A stretch of 64,000 nucleotides of DNA, from the NCBI RefSeq assembly GCF_003363015.1, contig NZ_QRAP01000010.1:1-64000 (forward strand), given 5' to 3'. The DNA comes from Enterobacillus tribolii (GTDB lineage Bacteria; Pseudomonadota; Gammaproteobacteria; Enterobacterales; Enterobacteriaceae). Position 1 is the first letter of the stretch; every line of letters starts with the position of its first letter. The translations under genes were made by a program, and so were the position numbers. Below are positions 7,725 to 16,603 of the stretch, one piece after another. Below the pieces are notes generated by a model. That model was not told the DNA's origin, did not search any database, and worked only from the letters and a program-made list of their open reading frames with translations.

Positions 7725-8573
7725 TTATCGCGATACAGCGGCATCACTGCACACGGTGTTAATCAGGCATCCGATCTGTTCAATCTCTACTTCAACCCTA
7801 TCTCCCGGGCGCATAAAAAGCGGCGGCGTACGTTTTTTTCCGATGCCGCCGGGTGTGCCGGTCAGGATCACATCTCCCGGAGAAAGCGGGCTGAACGTGC
7901 TGATATACGCGATCAGCTCTGCAATTGAGTGCACCATACTGCCCGTATTATCCTGCTGCACCGTCCGGCCATTAAGCCGGGTGGTAATATTCAGATTTTG
8001 CGGGTCGGGGATGTCATCCGCAGTCACCAGCCAGGGGCCGAACCCCCCGGTCGCGGGCCAGTTTTTCCCGCCGGTAAACCAGGTGTGCTGCCAGTCGCGC
8101 ACGGAGCCATCCATGTAGCAGCTATAGCCGGCAACATGATGCAGCGCCTCCTGCTCAGGTATATTGCGTCCTCCGCGGCCGATCACCAGCGCCATTTCAC
8201 CTTCATAGTCAAACTCATTGCTGAGCTCCGGCTTTAATAGCGGCGCCAGATGACTGGTCTGTGAATCAGCAAAGCGGATGAATAGCACAGGATTAGAGGG
8301 CTTCTCGTTACACGCAACGTTTTTATCGCGATAATTCACGCCAGCGCAGATTATTTTTTTCGGTTCAGTAATGACCGGCAGGAAAGCGATCTCATCGAAG
8401 AAATAATTCGTTTGTTTAGCGGACGGCGGTAGATTATCAAGAAGATGAAGGTGGGGTATAAATTCAAGCAGGCTGTCATATTGAGGGAACAGCGCCTGCA
8501 GGTCAATGACGCCGTCAGCGGTCGCCAGACCATATTTATTTTTATCATTAACGCGAAAGCTTAACAGTTTCAT
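7725..8573 (-). CDS. Fumarylacetoacetate hydrolase (FAH) family protein
   Basis: 282 residues: a short N-terminal domain, then the FAH fold from about residue 70. Visible motifs are ICAGVNYRDKNV, the metal-binding EFDYEGEMALVIG (acidic ligands), GYSCYMDGSVRDWQ and the late DVILTGTPGGIG. These suit FAH-superfamily hydrolases, isomerases and decarboxylases acting on 2-keto or diketo acids, and not one particular reaction. It lies between the DapA-family gene and the Dcu transporter in one orientation, 143 bases below the former. A role in cleaving or hydrating a keto-acid intermediate of the same pathway is inferred. Confidence 0.85.
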   Translation of the reverse strand: MKLLSFRVNDKNKYGLATADGVIDLQALFPQYDSLLEFIPHLHLLDNLPPSAKQTNYFFDEIAFLPVITEPKKIICAGVNYRDKNVACNEKPSNPVLFIRFADSQTSHLAPLLKPELSNEFDYEGEMALVIGRGGRNIPEQEALHHVAGYSCYMDGSVRDWQHTWFTGGKNWPATGGFGPWLVTADDIPDPQNLNITTRLNGRTVQQDNTGSMVHSIAELIAYISTFSPLSPGDVILTGTPGGIGKKRTPPLFMRPGDRVEVEIEQIGCLINTVCSDAAVSR

Positions 8574-8657
8574 AAATCACCTTGGAAATATACAGAGGTG
8601 AAAGCCCCGGCGTTATTATGAAGAATATTAAATGATACCGGGGCGAAGTAATATATT

Positions 8658-8695
8658 ATCCGCAATACAGTAAGACATATTTCTGTATTGCGGAT
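8658..8695. other. Perfect 13-bp stem-loop between operon genes
   Basis: ATCCGCAATACAG and its exact complement are separated by 12 bases in the 143-base gap between the DapA-family and FAH genes. There is no T-run on either side. It is more likely an mRNA-processing or stabilising hairpin than a terminator. Confidence 0.5.
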
Positions 8696-8716
8696 TAACA
8701 GCATAATCAGAATAAA

Positions 8717-9646
8717 TTAACAGACGCGGCCCAGTTCAGCGGCGCGCATTGCGTCGTGGATCTCTTTCTCCGCGCCATTTTCGAGCGGCAGCAACGGAGA
8801 GCGAACGGTAGCATGTTCAAGGATCCCCCGCGCAACCAATGCATGTTTAAGGGCAACGGTGCCTTCCATGTGAGAACCGCGGTGGTACACGCTCTTGGTA
8901 ACCGGCAGCAGACGATCGTGCAGCTGACGCGCTTTAACGTAATCACCCGCTTTACCCGCCTTAATCATTTCAATTAACGGCTCAGGCGCGATATTACCGT
9001 AGCCGACCAGGAAGCCATCCACATCAAAGGCGGTATGCAGCAGATATTCATCATGGCAGCTTAAGATTTGCAGATCCGGACGCTCGCGACGAATCACCGG
9101 AATTTCTGTATCCCAGCGGCGCATATTACGCACGCCGTTCTTCATGGCAAATACGCCCGGCTGCGCAGAGATATCCAGCAGCGTCTTCAGATTGTAGGTA
9201 GCTTTGGTGACATCCGGATACTGGAAAAGAATCAGCGGCAGGCCACTTTCTTCATAAACAACGCGGTAGCGATCCTGAGGCGCGCCATCCTGATAGCCAA
9301 AGCGCAGCCAACCGTGAGAAGGGTAGAGCAAACCAGCGGATGCACCGGCGGCAACCGCACGCTTGGCCTCCAGCGCAGCCACTTCAGTCCCTTCACCGGT
9401 GATACCGGCGATGATAGGAAGCTTATTATCCACAGACTTCACAAATGCGCGGATCACATTCGCCTGCTCTTCCTGGGTAAGAAAAGTACCTTCCCCTGCG
9501 TGTCCCAGAACCACCAGACCTTTCACGCCGTCGATGCTGCCCAGCCAGCTGCCGAGGCGCTGAATGGCGTCATAGTCTACGCGTCCATCGCGAGTGAATG
9601 GTGTAACCGGAGCCGGAGTCAAACCTCTCAGATCGATGTTAATCAT
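8717..9646 (-). CDS. DapA/NanA-family aldolase or dehydratase
   Basis: 309 residues, a single TIM barrel of the class I pyruvate-type aldolase family. LTPAPVTPFTRDGRVDYDA is the classical start. The pyruvate-carboxylate loop reads LGHAGEGTFLTQEE near 47-60. FQYPDV provides the conserved Tyr 143 and FAMKNG the Schiff-base Lys 169. DHDPS proper has GTTGE where this protein has GHAGE, and a LacI/MFS/porin context points to catabolism rather than lysine synthesis. 2-keto-3-deoxy-sugar-acid aldolase, deoxyglucarate dehydratase or a lyase of another keto acid are all possible. It is first in the leftward set, directly below a putative LacI operator. Confidence 0.85.
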   Translation of the reverse strand: MINIDLRGLTPAPVTPFTRDGRVDYDAIQRLGSWLGSIDGVKGLVVLGHAGEGTFLTQEEQANVIRAFVKSVDNKLPIIAGITGEGTEVAALEAKRAVAAGASAGLLYPSHGWLRFGYQDGAPQDRYRVVYEESGLPLILFQYPDVTKATYNLKTLLDISAQPGVFAMKNGVRNMRRWDTEIPVIRRERPDLQILSCHDEYLLHTAFDVDGFLVGYGNIAPEPLIEMIKAGKAGDYVKARQLHDRLLPVTKSVYHRGSHMEGTVALKHALVARGILEHATVRSPLLPLENGAEKEIHDAMRAAELGRVC

Positions 9647-9704
9647 AAATATCCCCTTGATGAGTAAGCATATGTTTGCGGTTAAGCGATCATTTGAAAC
9701 GAAA

Positions 9705-9732
9705 GTGAAATCGTTTCTGCAATCGTTTTCAC
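9705..9732. promoter_or_regulatory. Putative LacI-type operator upstream of the DapA-family gene
   Basis: A 28-base imperfect inverted repeat: GTGAAATCGTTT on the left, ATCGTTTTCAC on the right, with CG steps placed symmetrically. It lies 58-86 bases above the gene start. A related 28-base site occurs at 11228-11255, and GTGAAAwCGwTTgC is shared. Paired CG steps are typical of LacI/GalR operators, and the LacI gene is adjacent. Confidence 0.6.
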
Positions 9733-9842
9733 GTGATTGACATTGAACCTCAAAACCGAAACCGTCAACGGCATGTTGGTTAAAAATGCAACGCAGATCA
9801 CAAACTAAACAGCAATCTGCATCCGGGATGAGATCCGTGAGA

Positions 9843-9885
9843 CAAAATTCGGCCCTCCCGGCTTTCTGTGGGAAAGCCTGGGAGG
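9843..9885 (-). terminator. Terminator after the LacI-family gene
   Basis: On the minus strand a stem CCTCCC(A)GGCTTTC / GAAAGCCGGGAGG with one bulged base is followed, after GCCGAA, by TTTT. It begins 13 bases past the regulator stop. Confidence 0.6.
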
Positions 9886-9897
9886 ATCTCAGGAGGA

Positions 9898-10929
9898 TTA
9901 TTTACGCGGGGACGAGGTAGACTTACGGGGAATAAGGGAAGGGGTGGTAACCCGCATATTATTATTTATCTCTGGATTCAATAACATATCAACCGCATTG
10001 CTGGCGATATGCTCCAGCGGCGTTCTGACCGAAGTCAGCGCCACGGGCAGTCTGCTTACCAGGGGAATATCATTGTAGCCCACCAGGGAGAGGTCTTCTC
10101 CAATCATCAGGCCCTGCTGGTGCGCGGCAGCGAGGACGCCAATCGCCAGCTCGTCATTGACGGCAAACAGCGCGCTTGGGCGATGAGGCTGGCTGAGAAT
10201 TTTCGTTCCCTGCTGCTCTCCCGACGCGATATTAAAATCAGAATGGCAGCACCATTCCGCGTCGATCCTGAGCCCGGCTTCCTGCATTGCCCGCTCAAAG
10301 CCCTTACGTCGGTTGCGCGCGTTGGAGGCAAAATCAGGGCCGCCAATCAGGCCAATATCACGGTGGCCTAAATCAATCAGGTGCCGGGTCGCCAGATAAC
10401 CGCCAAGCTCATCGTCCCCGACCGATGAGGGGCTAAAACCGTCGGTACGCAGCGCCAGAACATGGGGAACATCCCGTTCACGCAGGGCTTGCGGCAAAGG
10501 ATCGTCCAGCCGGCAGGTGGACATGATCAACCCATCCACCCGGCGATCCAGCAGCGATTCAACGGCGTTTTTTTCCTGATCCTGGCTGTCGCCGCAGGTA
10601 GCTACAATCGCGAAATACCCTCTCCTGGCCGCAGCCCTGGCTATCTCTTCGAAAAGCATGGCGGTGACGGCGTCGGTCAGCCTCGGAACCAGGACGCCAA
10701 GCGTCCCGGTATCGCCACGCCGCAGGCTGGAAGCAACATAGTCCCGACGGTAGCCGAGCTCCCGGGCAACCTGGCGGATTTTATCTGCCGAAGCGCTGCG
10801 CGAGGCGGGTAATCTTTCATCGAGTACCCGCGAAACGGTCGAGACGCTAACGCCCGCAGCGCGAGCAACATCCCGCATTGTCGCCAGCTTTTTTTCCGGC
10901 GCATCGTTCAGTTCACTTTCTTGATCCAT
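9898..10929 (-). CDS. LacI-family transcriptional regulator
   Basis: 343 residues if started at the ATG at 10929, which has GGAG six bases upstream; the frame continues 24 codons further without a good site. The helix-turn-helix and hinge read TMRDVARAAGVSVSTVSRVL, preceded by an unusual acidic 15-residue lead. The ligand domain follows, with GTLGVLVPRL, DGLIMSTCR, DLGHRDIGLIGG and ALFAVNDELAIGVLAA. It sits between two oppositely directed catabolic units that both carry a related palindrome. It probably represses both until a pathway intermediate binds. The ligand cannot be read from sequence. Confidence 0.88.
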   Translation of the reverse strand: MDQESELNDAPEKKLATMRDVARAAGVSVSTVSRVLDERLPASRSASADKIRQVARELGYRRDYVASSLRRGDTGTLGVLVPRLTDAVTAMLFEEIARAAARRGYFAIVATCGDSQDQEKNAVESLLDRRVDGLIMSTCRLDDPLPQALRERDVPHVLALRTDGFSPSSVGDDELGGYLATRHLIDLGHRDIGLIGGPDFASNARNRRKGFERAMQEAGLRIDAEWCCHSDFNIASGEQQGTKILSQPHRPSALFAVNDELAIGVLAAAHQQGLMIGEDLSLVGYNDIPLVSRLPVALTSVRTPLEHIASNAVDMLLNPEINNNMRVTTPSLIPRKSTSSPRK

Positions 10930-11001
10930 TTGCTGCTCCAACTCATCAATGCGGGTAAAAATCCGTGTTGCCCGCTCAACGGATACCATCGTGCAAACCA
11001 T

Positions 11002-11368
11002 GGAGGTTAAAGGATCTTACGTCAAACCTCGCCAGGACAAAAGGAATGGTACTTCACTTTGCCAGGGTATGCCCGGCGGGTTGTTAATTCACTCTTCTTA
11101 TTCACTTTACTCTGCGTTCACCGCTTAGCTTTTTTATTCGTTAGTTTTTTCAGATTGTGAACTGCTCGGCATTTATACAACTGGCGTAATTGACTTAGCG
11201 GCGAATCCGGCAAAGGATGGACTGAAAGTGAAATCGATTGCAGTAACGTTATCATAAATGAGTTCAAACAGCATTATATGCAGCACGTCTTTGGATAAGG
11301 GTTCGTTGCCCTGTTGTTATTCAGAACCTTACGTGTATGCCCCAGACAACGTTTAACAGGGTAATACT
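11002..11368. promoter_or_regulatory. Divergent promoter region with a second LacI-type operator (11228-11255)
   Basis: 367 bases between the LacI gene and the MFS gene. GTGAAATCGATTGCAG starts at 11228 and its weaker mate ends at 11255, giving the same 28-base geometry and CG placement as the site at 9705-9732. It lies about 115-140 bases above the MFS start. No clear -35/-10 pair was chosen. Confidence 0.55.
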
Positions 11369-12766
11369 ATGTCAACTCAGGCTATTGCTTCAGATTACGC
11401 AGTTGCCGGCGGAACTGCGTCAACACCAGACGCGCTGCTGGCAAGGCTGGAACGTCTGCCCATCACCCGGCGGCTGAAGGCGATCCGCGTTATCGTCGGC
11501 TTATCTACTTTTTTCGATGCCTATACCATTATTGCTATCGCTTTTGCTCTCCCCCAGCTCACCCAGGAGTGGGGGCTTACGCCGGCATTTGTCGGTCTTA
11601 TTATTGCGGCCAGCTACGTGGGCCAACTGTGCGGCGCACTATTTTTTGGCTCGCTGGCGGAAAAAATAGGCCGTATCGGCGTATTACGTATCACCATCAT
11701 CATGTTCGTTCTGATGGATGCGGCCTGCCTTTTTGCCTGGAACGGCTGGTCAATTCTTATTATTCGCTTTTTACAGGGGGTGGGTATCGGTGCGGAGGTT
11801 CCCGTTGCCAGCGCCTATATCAATGAATTTGTAGGAGCAAAGAAGCGCGGGCGTTTCTTTTTGCTGTATGAGGTGATTTTCCCAATCGGAATGATGTTTG
11901 CAGGGCTGGTGGGGTATTTTCTTGTGCCCATCTATGGATGGAAGGTCATGTTTTTAATCGGTTTAGTTCCCTCAGCGCTGACCGTCCCGCTGCGCTGGCT
12001 GATGCCTGAATCACCGCGCTGGTTGGCCTCAAAAGGTCGGTTGAAGGAAGCGGACAGCGTTGTATCCACGCTGGAGTCTGAGGTCATCAGGCGTGGGATG
12101 ACGTTAACCGAACCTGAAATTACAGCGCCCGCGGTTCAAAAGGCGGCTCCGGAAGGGGTTAAAGCCCTCTTCGGCGGTATCTATAAATCCCGGACCTTTA
12201 TGCTGTGGGGGCTGTGGCTGACGGTTTACAGCGTTAACAACGGCATGATCACCTGGTTCCCGACCCTCTACAAAACCTGGTTTAACCTCTCCCTCGATAC
12301 CAGTCTGGCCTATGGCTGGATCACTTCCTCCTGCGGCGTCGTCGCGTCGGTGATCTGCGCTTTGATGATCGACCGTGTCGGGCGCAAACGCTGGTACACA
12401 TGGGCCTTTTTACTGGCCATCGTTCCGCTGATTACCCTTTCTGTTCTGGGCGCAAAATCTGCCGTTGAAATTCTGATTCTGGGAAGCCTGACCTACGCCA
12501 TTCTTCAGACCATCGCCTTCTCGCTTTATCTGTATGCGGCTGAGCTTTATCCCACCCGACTGCGCGCTATTGGCACCGCGTACTCCAGCGCATGGCTGCG
12601 CGCGGGCTCATCCATTGGCCCATTGATGGTTGGTTTTATCGTAAGCGGCTTCGGGATCCGCTTTGTGTTTGTCATTTTCGCGGTCATTGCGCTGATTGGC
12701 GGCTTAATTACCTGGTTTTTTGCCATTGAAACCAAAGGAAAATCGTTAGAAGAGCTGTCGCCATAG
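11369..12766 (+). CDS. MFS transporter, organic-acid or sugar-acid type
   Basis: 465 residues with a roughly 35-residue cytoplasmic lead and 12 predicted helices. MFS signatures are visible: FGSLAEKIGRIGVLR (loop 2-3), PESPRWLASKGR after helix 6, DRVGRKRWYTW (loop 8-9) and AAELYPTRLRAIGTA near helix 10. The pattern suits the sugar-porter/aromatic-acid-symporter side of the superfamily. It is followed by an outer-membrane OprB porin and preceded by an operator like that of the DapA-family gene. It probably imports the pathway substrate across the inner membrane. The substrate is unknown. Confidence 0.88.
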   Translation: MSTQAIASDYAVAGGTASTPDALLARLERLPITRRLKAIRVIVGLSTFFDAYTIIAIAFALPQLTQEWGLTPAFVGLIIAASYVGQLCGALFFGSLAEKIGRIGVLRITIIMFVLMDAACLFAWNGWSILIIRFLQGVGIGAEVPVASAYINEFVGAKKRGRFFLLYEVIFPIGMMFAGLVGYFLVPIYGWKVMFLIGLVPSALTVPLRWLMPESPRWLASKGRLKEADSVVSTLESEVIRRGMTLTEPEITAPAVQKAAPEGVKALFGGIYKSRTFMLWGLWLTVYSVNNGMITWFPTLYKTWFNLSLDTSLAYGWITSSCGVVASVICALMIDRVGRKRWYTWAFLLAIVPLITLSVLGAKSAVEILILGSLTYAILQTIAFSLYLYAAELYPTRLRAIGTAYSSAWLRAGSSIGPLMVGFIVSGFGIRFVFVIFAVIALIGGLITWFFAIETKGKSLEELSP

Positions 12767-12772
12767 ACGGCC

Positions 12773-12791
12773 TGTGGCTCCGGGAGCCACA
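12773..12791. other. 9-bp stem-loop after the MFS gene
   Basis: TGTGGCTCC and GGAGCCACA flank a single base just past the MFS stop. With no T-run, and with the porin gene 90 bases on, it could set the relative level of transporter and porin message. Confidence 0.4.
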
Positions 12792-12880
12792 TCTGACAGG
12801 AGGTCGGCGCAGCCGGCTAATTCAGCTGAGCCTTACCGGGAATAATTCATAGACCTGGATAATCTATGGGCGGTGAAAAC

Positions 12881-14221
12881 ATGAACAAACTCATTAAACG
12901 CGGCACGATGCTGCTGGTTTTACTACACCCTTTACTGGCGCTGGCCAACGATACGTTTTTTTCTCCAACAGCAAAAAATATGACCGGAGACTGGGGCGGC
13001 GTACGTACGGATCTACGTCATCATGGGTATGATTTTACGCTGGAATATAGCTCGATGACTGCCACGAATGTTTCCGGCGGTTACGATCGCGATAAAACGG
13101 TGCGCTACAGCGACCAGTATATTCTTGGCGTAGATCTGGATCTGGAAAAGATTTTTGGCATTCGCGAGGGTGAATTCAGAGCGTCGGTGAATAATCGTAA
13201 CGGCAGAGATCTGACTCAGGATCGCCTTCAGGATCCGCGCGCTCCGGTCATCGGTTCCGGCGTACAGAGTAACTATGGGCGGGGGCAAACATGGCACGCA
13301 ACGCAGTTTTGGTTCAAAAAATCCTGGTGGGATAAAAAGCTGGATCTCAAGGTGGGCCTGATGCCGCCAGGAGAGGATTTTGATAACAGCGGCTGCTTTT
13401 TTCAAAACCTGTCGCTGTGCGGTTCTTTAGCCGGGCACGGCAGCGGCGTCTGGTATAACACCCCCATCGGCCAGTGGGGTAGCCGCGTTAAATACAGTCC
13501 TGCCCCGGCGTTTTACGTCCAGGCGGGGGCGTTTCAGTACAATCCTAACTACGCCACCCGCCACGGAAGCTTCGAGCTGGATGGAACCGGGCATCTGGGG
13601 TACATGTACCTTGTTGAACTGGGATACTTACCCACTCTCGGCGCGGCAAAACTCCCTGGCGTCTGGAAAATCGGGGGGTGGTATAACACGGCGGACGCGA
13701 ATGATGTGCTGGATGACGACAATGGCGATCCCTATGTCCTCACTCGCCAGGCCGCCCGGCGACACGGAGGCCGCTACGGAGGTTATCTCTATGTCGGCCA
13801 GCAGATTACCCGTTCGGGCAGCCATCGGCAAAATGGTCTCAGCCTTTTCGGGCATCTGGCAATGAATGATAAAGATACGGCGACAATGGACTATCAGATA
13901 CAGGCCGGCGCCATCTATAAAGGCCCTTTCGCCGGTCGTCCGCAGGACTTTATCAGCTTCGGCGTAAGTAAAATGCATGCCAACGACAGAGTCGCCCGCC
14001 GGGCGCAGCTCCTGAACCAGATGCGGGGGATCGATGATTACGATAATCCCCTGTATGTCCCGGTTCGCAAAGCCGAGTATGCCGCTGAGTTGCATTACAG
14101 TTTGCGCATTACGCCATGGCTGGCTGTGCGTCCTAACCTGCAGCTACTCGCTCATCCGGGAGGAAGTGAGGAGATTAAAGACGCGTGGGTGGTCGGCAAT
14201 CAGGTGACGATCAAGTTCTGA
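12881..14221 (+). CDS. OprB-family carbohydrate-selective porin
   Basis: 446 residues from the ATG at 12881; the Met five codons upstream lacks a signal-like n-region. A Sec signal peptide ends near ALANDTF. The mature protein starts with MTGDWGGVRTDLRHHGYDFTLEYSSM, the hallmark opening of OprB porins. It continues in alternating aromatic beta strands, with QFWFKKSWWDKKLDLKVGLMPPGEDFD in the middle, and ends in a C-terminal Phe (VVGNQVTIKF), as beta-barrel proteins do. OprB channels admit sugars and sugar acids through the outer membrane. It shares direction with the MFS gene, so the pair would form one uptake route. Confidence 0.87.
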   Translation: MNKLIKRGTMLLVLLHPLLALANDTFFSPTAKNMTGDWGGVRTDLRHHGYDFTLEYSSMTATNVSGGYDRDKTVRYSDQYILGVDLDLEKIFGIREGEFRASVNNRNGRDLTQDRLQDPRAPVIGSGVQSNYGRGQTWHATQFWFKKSWWDKKLDLKVGLMPPGEDFDNSGCFFQNLSLCGSLAGHGSGVWYNTPIGQWGSRVKYSPAPAFYVQAGAFQYNPNYATRHGSFELDGTGHLGYMYLVELGYLPTLGAAKLPGVWKIGGWYNTADANDVLDDDNGDPYVLTRQAARRHGGRYGGYLYVGQQITRSGSHRQNGLSLFGHLAMNDKDTATMDYQIQAGAIYKGPFAGRPQDFISFGVSKMHANDRVARRAQLLNQMRGIDDYDNPLYVPVRKAEYAAELHYSLRITPWLAVRPNLQLLAHPGGSEEIKDAWVVGNQVTIKF

Positions 14222-14321
14222 TAAAACGGGCCGCCACCGTCTGGCCGGCTGTAGTCAGCAATACGCGGCTTATTCGCGCGTTATCACACCTTAATCAACG
14301 GCCCGAATCATTTCTTTTCGC

Positions 14322-14346
14322 GGGGAGAGGGATTATCTCCCCCTTT
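14322..14346 (+). terminator. Terminator after the porin gene
   Basis: GGGGAGA / TCTCCCC with a 7-base loop, followed by CTTTATT, about 100 bases past the porin stop. Confidence 0.5.
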
Positions 14347-14449
14347 ATTCCCACGCCCGGGGCGCTTCATAAAACTCCGGCGTTCCCCATAATATATTGG
14401 GTGAAGCGGCTTTTTTATCGGCAGCCAGTGGCTGAATAAACTTTAGGTT

Positions 14450-14569
14450 TACTATGTTCTTCCTGAGGGTGGACAGCGCGAGTCAGCTACTATCACCTTT
14501 AAAGGTACGTCCAATAAAAAAGACCCTACAATATATTCAGAAGGGCTTGGTTATGTGCATGTAAATTAA
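14450..14569 (+). pseudogene. Decayed partial copy of the gene at 4146-4544
   Basis: Forty codons ending in a stop translate to YYVLPEGGQRESATITFKG and onward to YSEGLGY, matching SYVPPDGGQRESSTITFKG and YLEGLGY of the gene at 4146-4544. The nucleotide match is also close across CTATGT..CCTGA..GGACAGCG through CTTTAAAGGTA. The membrane segment and C-terminal third are absent, and a premature TAA follows VHVN. It is therefore a fragment of a paralogue some 10 kb from the intact gene. The original extent is unknown. Confidence 0.75.
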
Positions 14570-14675
14570 TCAGGGTGAAAATACCCACGGATTGCTATTT
14601 ATAGAGCAGGAGCGTCTGCCGGTGGGCATTTCTCTTGCTGCTGCACGCTATTATTCTCAACAGAAAGTCTTTTCC

Positions 14676-15335
14676 TTACTTCTGTTCACCTGTATCTGAA
14701 TGGTAATTACACGCCGGCAATCGTGAAAATAGCTCCACCTCCGTGCGTACATTTAATTTAGCCATTATGCGGCGTTTATGAGTACTTATTGTCTTTACAC
14801 TGAGGCGCAGCTGTCTGGCAATCTGGGAGACCCCATAGCCTGATTGCAGCAGGTGATAGACCCGCTGCTCCGCCGCTGTCAGCGACACTAAAGGGGGCTG
14901 CGTTTTTTGCTGCTGTTGATTACTGTTGCTGATAACGCGCTGACCATTCAATACGTTGGTAATTATTCTGAGCAATGTGTCTCGTTGCTCCCGTAGGGAA
15001 ATTAATGAGGTGCCGGGGGCATTCAATAACATCGGTAATACCGGCGTATTTTCATTTTCCGTCAATATCAGCAATGGCTTGCCTTTACGGACTTGCTGCA
15101 ACCAGGCAAACCAGGCGATGCTGTTTTCCGGTTTTTCATTCGCATCACACAGCGTGCTGACAATCAGATCGGCATGTAGCACTGTCGGGCTGCTGCGCAC
15201 TGCCGCCAGCGAGCCAACACAGGTGAAAGATGTATGGGGCAGCAACTGATTCAATAAGTACTCCAGTCCAATCAGTGTTAGAGGGCAGGGATGCATAATC
15301 ACCGCCTGACCAGTGAAGTCAGACTGCTTGCTCAT
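14676..15335 (-). CDS. LuxR/FixJ-type regulator, second of a pair
   Basis: 219 residues with the start at GGAGGAGT-ATG, overlapping the previous gene's end by 17 bases. The C-terminal third is a LuxR helix-turn-helix: LTAAEQRVYHLLQSGYGVSQIARQLRLSVKTISTHKRRIMAKL. The first 130 residues have a receiver-like outline (AVIMHPCPLTLIGLEYLL) but no convincing phospho-acceptor Asp cluster, so it is probably phosphorylation-independent or ligand-gated. It is last in the fimbrial set. A role in feedback on the fimbrial genes or on motility is inferred from position. Confidence 0.8.
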   Translation of the reverse strand: MSKQSDFTGQAVIMHPCPLTLIGLEYLLNQLLPHTSFTCVGSLAAVRSSPTVLHADLIVSTLCDANEKPENSIAWFAWLQQVRKGKPLLILTENENTPVLPMLLNAPGTSLISLREQRDTLLRIITNVLNGQRVISNSNQQQQKTQPPLVSLTAAEQRVYHLLQSGYGVSQIARQLRLSVKTISTHKRRIMAKLNVRTEVELFSRLPACNYHSDTGEQK

Positions 15336-15981
15336 ACTCCTCCCCCTGTTCCGTTGTCATCAGCCGTCCACCCAACACCTGTAATTCACCGGCATTAGAC
15401 ATATTAAGTTTGTGGATCACCGATCTCTTCTGCGCACTGACGGTACGCACATCTTTGCCAAGCATACGTGCCAGGCGGGTGACGCTGTAGCCGCTGAGTA
15501 ATGCTTTTGCCACATTTCGTTCGTTCAGGCTCAACTGTACGCCTCTGCTTTTTGATGCCGGGTGTGCAGGCGTAGTCAAGATGTCCGCCAATTCTTCTAA
15601 AGGCGGAGACTGCATCAAGACTGTCGTCACGCCGAACGCCATCAGCAACTCAGCCAGGTAAGGGATGCTTTGTTTTAGAAGGGCGGTGACAGGTAAAGAT
15701 GGGTAGCGCAGTGTAATTTCAGAGAGCCGCTGCACCAAAGGCAAAATCTCGTCCCGGTAGCTGACAGAGGTTAATAACAACATATCCGGCGCATAACAAC
15801 TGATGTATTGCTCCAGTGAATCAGCGGATGCTACCCGCATTAATGCAATCTCTTTCTTGCCCGACGTTTCAATCAGGCGGCACAGGCCCAGCCAGGTTAT
15901 ATCGGCGGGTTCCAGAACCAAAATGCGGCGTGAGCAGTGACTAAACTGTATAAAATCAGAGGGTAAGGTTGAACATGGCAT
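15319..15981 (-). CDS. LuxR/FixJ-type regulator, first of a pair
   Basis: 220 residues from the ATG at 15981, which has AGGAGATTGCCT before it; the frame extends 17 codons further without a site. The N-terminus is receiver-like (RILVLEPADITWLGLCRLIE and APDMLLLTS) but lacks the usual acidic pocket. The C-terminus is a LuxR helix-turn-helix: LSLNERNVAKALLSGYSVTRLARMLGKDVRTVSAQKRSVIHKL. It directly follows the last minor pilin gene, so it is likely co-transcribed with the fimbrial genes and would be produced only when the switch is ON. Confidence 0.8.
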   Translation of the reverse strand: MPCSTLPSDFIQFSHCSRRILVLEPADITWLGLCRLIETSGKKEIALMRVASADSLEQYISCYAPDMLLLTSVSYRDEILPLVQRLSEITLRYPSLPVTALLKQSIPYLAELLMAFGVTTVLMQSPPLEELADILTTPAHPASKSRGVQLSLNERNVAKALLSGYSVTRLARMLGKDVRTVSAQKRSVIHKLNMSNAGELQVLGGRLMTTEQGEEYEQAV

Positions 15982-16037
15982 AGGCAATCTCCTTACAGGG
16001 TTGACGGGAAGCCTGATGAAGGCGTCTTCCACAGAAA

Positions 16038-16574
16038 TTACTGGTATGTGAAGTTCACCATAACGGAACCAGAAACCTGCCCGGCACGCACGCTGCCTGC
16101 GGGGGTAATCATTCGCGCTGAGAGAGGAAAAACGATGTTTCTTCCGCTGTCTACAGAGGCTTCCCAGCTGCTGTTGTTGGACAATATTGCGTTACGGTCG
16201 TTACCTTTGGTCATCTGTATGGCAATGTGGGTAGCCGCGCTCTCAGTGGGCTCGGAGTTGGCGAACAGCGTGGCGTCGTCACTGTCCGGATTACCGGTGA
16301 AGGTGACGGTACTTTTGGTTGTTCCGGGTGGGCAATTGCTCAGATTCAGGGTGAAATCCACCCAGTCGCCCGCCTCTCCGGAGTGCTTGAATTTCGTGCG
16401 CCCAAAGGTGCCGAGATCGACGGTTTTACCACCGGCCAGCCCGGTTTCAACCGTGCAGGCGGAAGCGACCACTTTTCCTTTAACAAACATAAAAACGTCG
16501 ATGGCCATCACCTCCGTCCCCGGAAAAATGGCAAGGCCGGAAAGCAGCATGATTAAAAGATGACGTTTCAACAT
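16038..16574 (-). CDS. Fimbrial minor subunit
   Basis: 178 residues; the ATG at 16574 has AGGAG seven bases upstream and is preferred over the one two codons earlier. A signal peptide ends near VMAIDV. The mature protein has the classic pilin layout: an N-terminal VKGKVVASACTVE cysteine strand, a second Cys in LSNCPPGTTKSTVTFTG, and a C-terminal donor-complemented strand ending VSGSVMVNFTYQ. It probably caps or adapts the fibre of the usher system encoded upstream. Confidence 0.85.
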   Translation of the reverse strand: MLKRHLLIMLLSGLAIFPGTEVMAIDVFMFVKGKVVASACTVETGLAGGKTVDLGTFGRTKFKHSGEAGDWVDFTLNLSNCPPGTTKSTVTFTGNPDSDDATLFANSEPTESAATHIAIQMTKGNDRNAILSNNSSWEASVDSGRNIVFPLSARMITPAGSVRAGQVSGSVMVNFTYQ

Positions 16575-16603
16575 GGTCATTCTCCTACCGGGTGATGCCG
16601 GCC

